From Lates calcarifer (lineage: Eukaryota > Chordata > Actinopteri > Centropomidae), in assembly GCF_001640805.2 (NCBI RefSeq), contig NC_066838.1, forward strand, positions 13,973,632-14,037,631: a stretch of DNA of 64,000 nucleotides, read 5' to 3'. Both the position numbers and the translations under genes were made by a program. Below are positions 60,812 to 64,000 of the stretch, piece by piece (positions within the stretch are counted from its first letter, which is position 1; the number at the start of each line of letters is the position of its first letter). The notes under the pieces are model-generated. The model did no database searches. It was not told where the DNA came from and saw only the letters and a list, made by a program, of their open reading frames with translations.

Positions 60812-63800
60812 GTAAGTTTTTGCCAAGGGGGACATGAACACGAGAGAGGGGGATAAAGTGATCTTTTCATTTATCCAGGCTAAATGGGTTTATTGGTTTT
60901 GATTTTTTCCCCTATGGATAACTTTCATTCATAGTTGGCAAAGTTTGGTCGAAGTTTTCTCCTCAAGCTGGAGGAAAAAAAAAATAGCTGACGTGTTTTG
61001 TGCGTCACCGTGCACAATTTCCTCCGTCACCAACAAACAAAAGTTCAGTCGGAAAAATAGTTCCCCTACTTAAAAAAAAAAAAAAAAAAAAAAAACAGAT
61101 GAAAACGTAAGAAAGGCATCACCATAGCTGTTCACTCGACGCCAGATTTGAATATGCCCGTGAGGGCTCGGTTACTGTTTCCTTAACGGTTCCATGTTAA
61201 TGTAAATCTGTTAGGTTATTTAACATTTTTGCTCCACCTACTATTCCAGACAGGATTTAAACTGTACACAGTAGCTGGATGAAGTACAGTAAAAAGGCCT
61301 GCTTAGCCTCACTGTATATGCAGCCAGAGAAAATGATCAATTATTTACCCTTGCCCTTACTTACCAGTAGCCTTTGAATAATGCAACACACCATTGCCTG
61401 TCCAGACTCACAGGAAGTTGAGTAAAACTTACTCTTGTGAGCTGGAGAGCTCCCTGAGTATTGATGAGTTGTCTGTTTGTAATGAAAGCCCTTGTGTATT
61501 GATTTCAGTTTGCAGCACCTTTACATGTGTCCACCTTTTTAACATAATTGCTGTCACAGATCATCATTTCCCTGACTGATGAGTCCTGGGCAAAGAGCCC
61601 ACAGAAGAATACATATCCCAGGCTTAAAAAAAATACCAATAGCCTACTAATGTGAAAAATGCCTATCAATCTTCAATTTTATGTGAGTTATAGTATCTTA
61701 TATAGATCCTTCACTTGATCAATAATGTCAGTTGACTGACTGGCCACTGTACTTGGGTTGAGATTCATAAATTTTACATGAAGGAAGATTTACAACAGCG
61801 GTGGTCCAGTCTTTTTTTTTGTCCTCCACAGAACAATCTCTGATTGCTGTAAGGGTGCTGCTGACCCAAATGTTCACTGACCAAAGATGCAGGTTGGTCA
61901 TTACCACAGACTGTTATGTGGTGGTGAAAGGCCTGGATTCTTCTGCAAGGAATCATCCAACAAACAGCAAAAACAACAGCAAAATTCAGACTGGTAGGGA
62001 AAATACTGTGGATTTAACACAGTATTTCTGATTATGTTGTGTTATGGAGCCAGTGTACATAAAAGGTCACACCAAGACCTCTAATTTGATGGCAATGTTT
62101 TGTGAGATGCACAAAACTACAATTTATAATCTCAAAATCCAGATTAGTGGGCAAATTAATGTGCATTTAAAAACGTAAAAGTTCCGGTTATTAGGTAAAG
62201 ACGTGCTCTTGCACACCTTGATAAACATTTTCCTGATGATGCCACCGTGACAGAAGCAAAAGGTGAAATCAGTATCTTATTGCAATGTTTTAAGGTGCAA
62301 CAAAAAGAAAACAGCGATTTCTAGCTTTTCATTAACTTCTTGCATGTTCAGAATGTAGATTAGTGGGTAAACGTCTCTCTGATGATGCCACTTGTGAAGG
62401 AGGCAAAAGGTGACAACAACAACCTTTGACTGGTCTAGGAATCATTTTATTCATTAGCCACTCATCTGATCCAAATCCTTACACTTGAGAAAGCCATTTG
62501 CTCACACCCGCCAACCACACAAGACATCTCCTAGCACTACTGTTAGTATCTTTGTAACCTCTTTCTGTATCTCTCTGAAGGGGGATCATCTGTAGGAGTA
62601 ACTCATTAGCGCTACTGTGTAACTTGTAAAAGAGTCATTAGTGAAAGTATGCTTTCCTCTGGAGGTTGTATTGGTTTTGGCACAAGACAAAGTCTCACGT
62701 ATTCTTCCATGTTGAAAGGCCTCCACAGACCTGCTGTAACCTGATCTCCTGGCTCAGTGTATATACTCCCAGTGCGTCATTCTTCAATTATGCTTTGACA
62801 GCACCTGAATTACTGTGGGCTGGATGCCCAGATGACTGAGGCAATGTGTATCGATCTATCCCTTTTCTTCTTCCCTCTCCTTGGCTTGGAAGGCCCTTCC
62901 ATTCCCTTTGCTGGCTGGCTATTTTTAAGCGTGCAAGTCATTCCTCAAATATTTAGTTTGATTCTTTTATGCCTTCTGGCCGGCATCAATTCTATTATCT
63001 TTGGAGCCATTAATCAGAATGTGCATGTGATTTGCACTCCTGAAAGCTGAAGTTCTTAATTACGTACAGTTCCTCTGTATTGGTTCTTCATATTCTCTGC
63101 CCTCTAATTCTCAGGCTAGCTTACCATGACATTCATTTTCTTAAAACACAGATGTCGACATTTATCCTATAACTGACCTTTCCATCTGCTATCTGCTTTT
63201 CCAAGTGGCTAGAGGCCCGTTAACCTTCCTCTGTATGAATTGTGGTGGGAGACATTGGGCTACACCTGGCACACTGACTCCATTATGCAGTGGCAGCAGC
63301 ACATTTTCTCAGAGGCAAAGACTCACTGACGACTGTACCCACAATGTCAGCGATGAAAAATCAAGATATAGCTGCGGTCCCTGTCATTCATTGCACATAA
63401 GTAGCACAGATGATACTTTAATGTGTAACCCAGAAACCTCAGAGGAAAAAAATGGAGACATTTGTCATTAATACAGTGTTTGAAAGGATTTGTAAACTGT
63501 TAAACTGTCATTGACACAGAAAGGCCTAAAGGCAAATTATTAATGATTCTGATGAATACAGCTAATGGACTGTAAAGTTGTTTTGAATCGCCAGACATTT
63601 CTCCGACTACTTTCATACATATCTGCAATATACAACAACATCTTTTTTTATTTTTCTCTATGATTTGGTGAACTTGTCCGGGCTGTGCACAAACCTAAAC
63701 AGTATAGTACGACAGCCCTGCAGGAAATGTGAGATGTTCAGATCTCGTAAGAGTCAGAGGTGTTGATTCAGATCTCTGCTCATTTTTCAGCCTGCAGTTT

Positions 63801-64000
63801 GTGATGTTATGATAGTGCACAGGTGTTTCTGTTATTACGTCCTCACCTTTAGATGACACCATCCACCTGTTTTACAGCACCAGAGGATTTTTTTGCACCG
63901 TGCCTATAGGCTATTGTTAAAGTTGATACCTCGGTGAAGTACGTCTTTGTTATACAGACAGAAAAATGGACCTGCAGGCTGAAGGCTTTAAACACACTGG
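60812..64000. other. Sequence downstream of hoxc1a exon 1
   Basis: 3.2 kb: either hoxc1a intron or 3' flank. I looked for the helix-3 sequence and the ELEKEF region in all frames and found neither. It holds an A24 run (61072-61095); the largest ORF (63205-63471) has no recognisable domain. Confidence 0.5.
61072..61095. repeat. A24 run
   Basis: Unbroken poly(A) tract downstream of hoxc1a exon 1. Confidence 0.95.

Overview
The window is a stretch of a teleost HoxCa cluster. Seven Hox genes lie head to tail on the + strand: hoxc9a (1877-3768), hoxc8a (8303-10551), hoxc6a (21664-22832), hoxc5a (24685-26631), hoxc4a (36731-38041), hoxc3a (47433-49684) and exon 1 of hoxc1a (60223-60811). Six have the usual two-exon Hox structure: an N-terminal exon ending just after the PBX-binding tryptophan motif, then a phase-1 intron, then a homeodomain exon. 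I assigned paralogue groups from the N-terminal exons and homeodomains. A vertebrate C cluster that keeps groups 3 and 1 and carries a miR-10 gene points to a ray-finned fish. The full run 9-8-6-5-4-3-1 points to the Ca rather than the Cb duplicate. The species cannot be read from the sequence; a percomorph is a reasonable guess.

Layout. 1-8.3 kb: hoxc9a with a CACGTG/CCAAT promoter element, then its downstream spacer. 8.3-11.9 kb: hoxc8a and a 3' UTR with two miR-196 seed matches. 11.9-21.6 kb: a spacer rich in simple repeats, with a candidate distal promoter and leader exon at 15.4-16.0 kb. 21.7-27.5 kb: hoxc6a and hoxc5a close together. 27.5-36.7 kb: spacer holding mir-10b (33.8 kb) and two exon-like blocks with good splice signals (28449-28725 and 31709-31750), possibly a distal hoxc4a / pri-mir-10b transcript. 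36.7-38.6 kb: hoxc4a. 38.6-47.4 kb: spacer with candidate hoxc3a leader exons. 47.4-50.3 kb: hoxc3a. 50.3-60.2 kb: AT-rich, gene-free DNA with a small transposon-like element. 60.2-64 kb: hoxc1a exon 1. No homeodomain exon for hoxc1a is visible before the window ends.

The genes encode homeodomain transcription factors that pattern the head-tail axis, with order on the chromosome matching order of expression. The sequence also suggests shared cis-logic. An ATTGG-N10-12-CACGTG arrangement (NF-Y plus USF-like) recurs at the hoxc9a, hoxc4a and hoxc3a starts and at a candidate distal promoter upstream of hoxc6a. Paired TTTATG/CATAAA sites recur near the start of the hoxc6a, hoxc5a and hoxc4a introns. 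PBX-HOX and MEIS sites lie upstream of hoxc1a. miRNA seed sites occur in several 3' UTRs. Regulatory and leader-exon calls are inferences from sequence alone.
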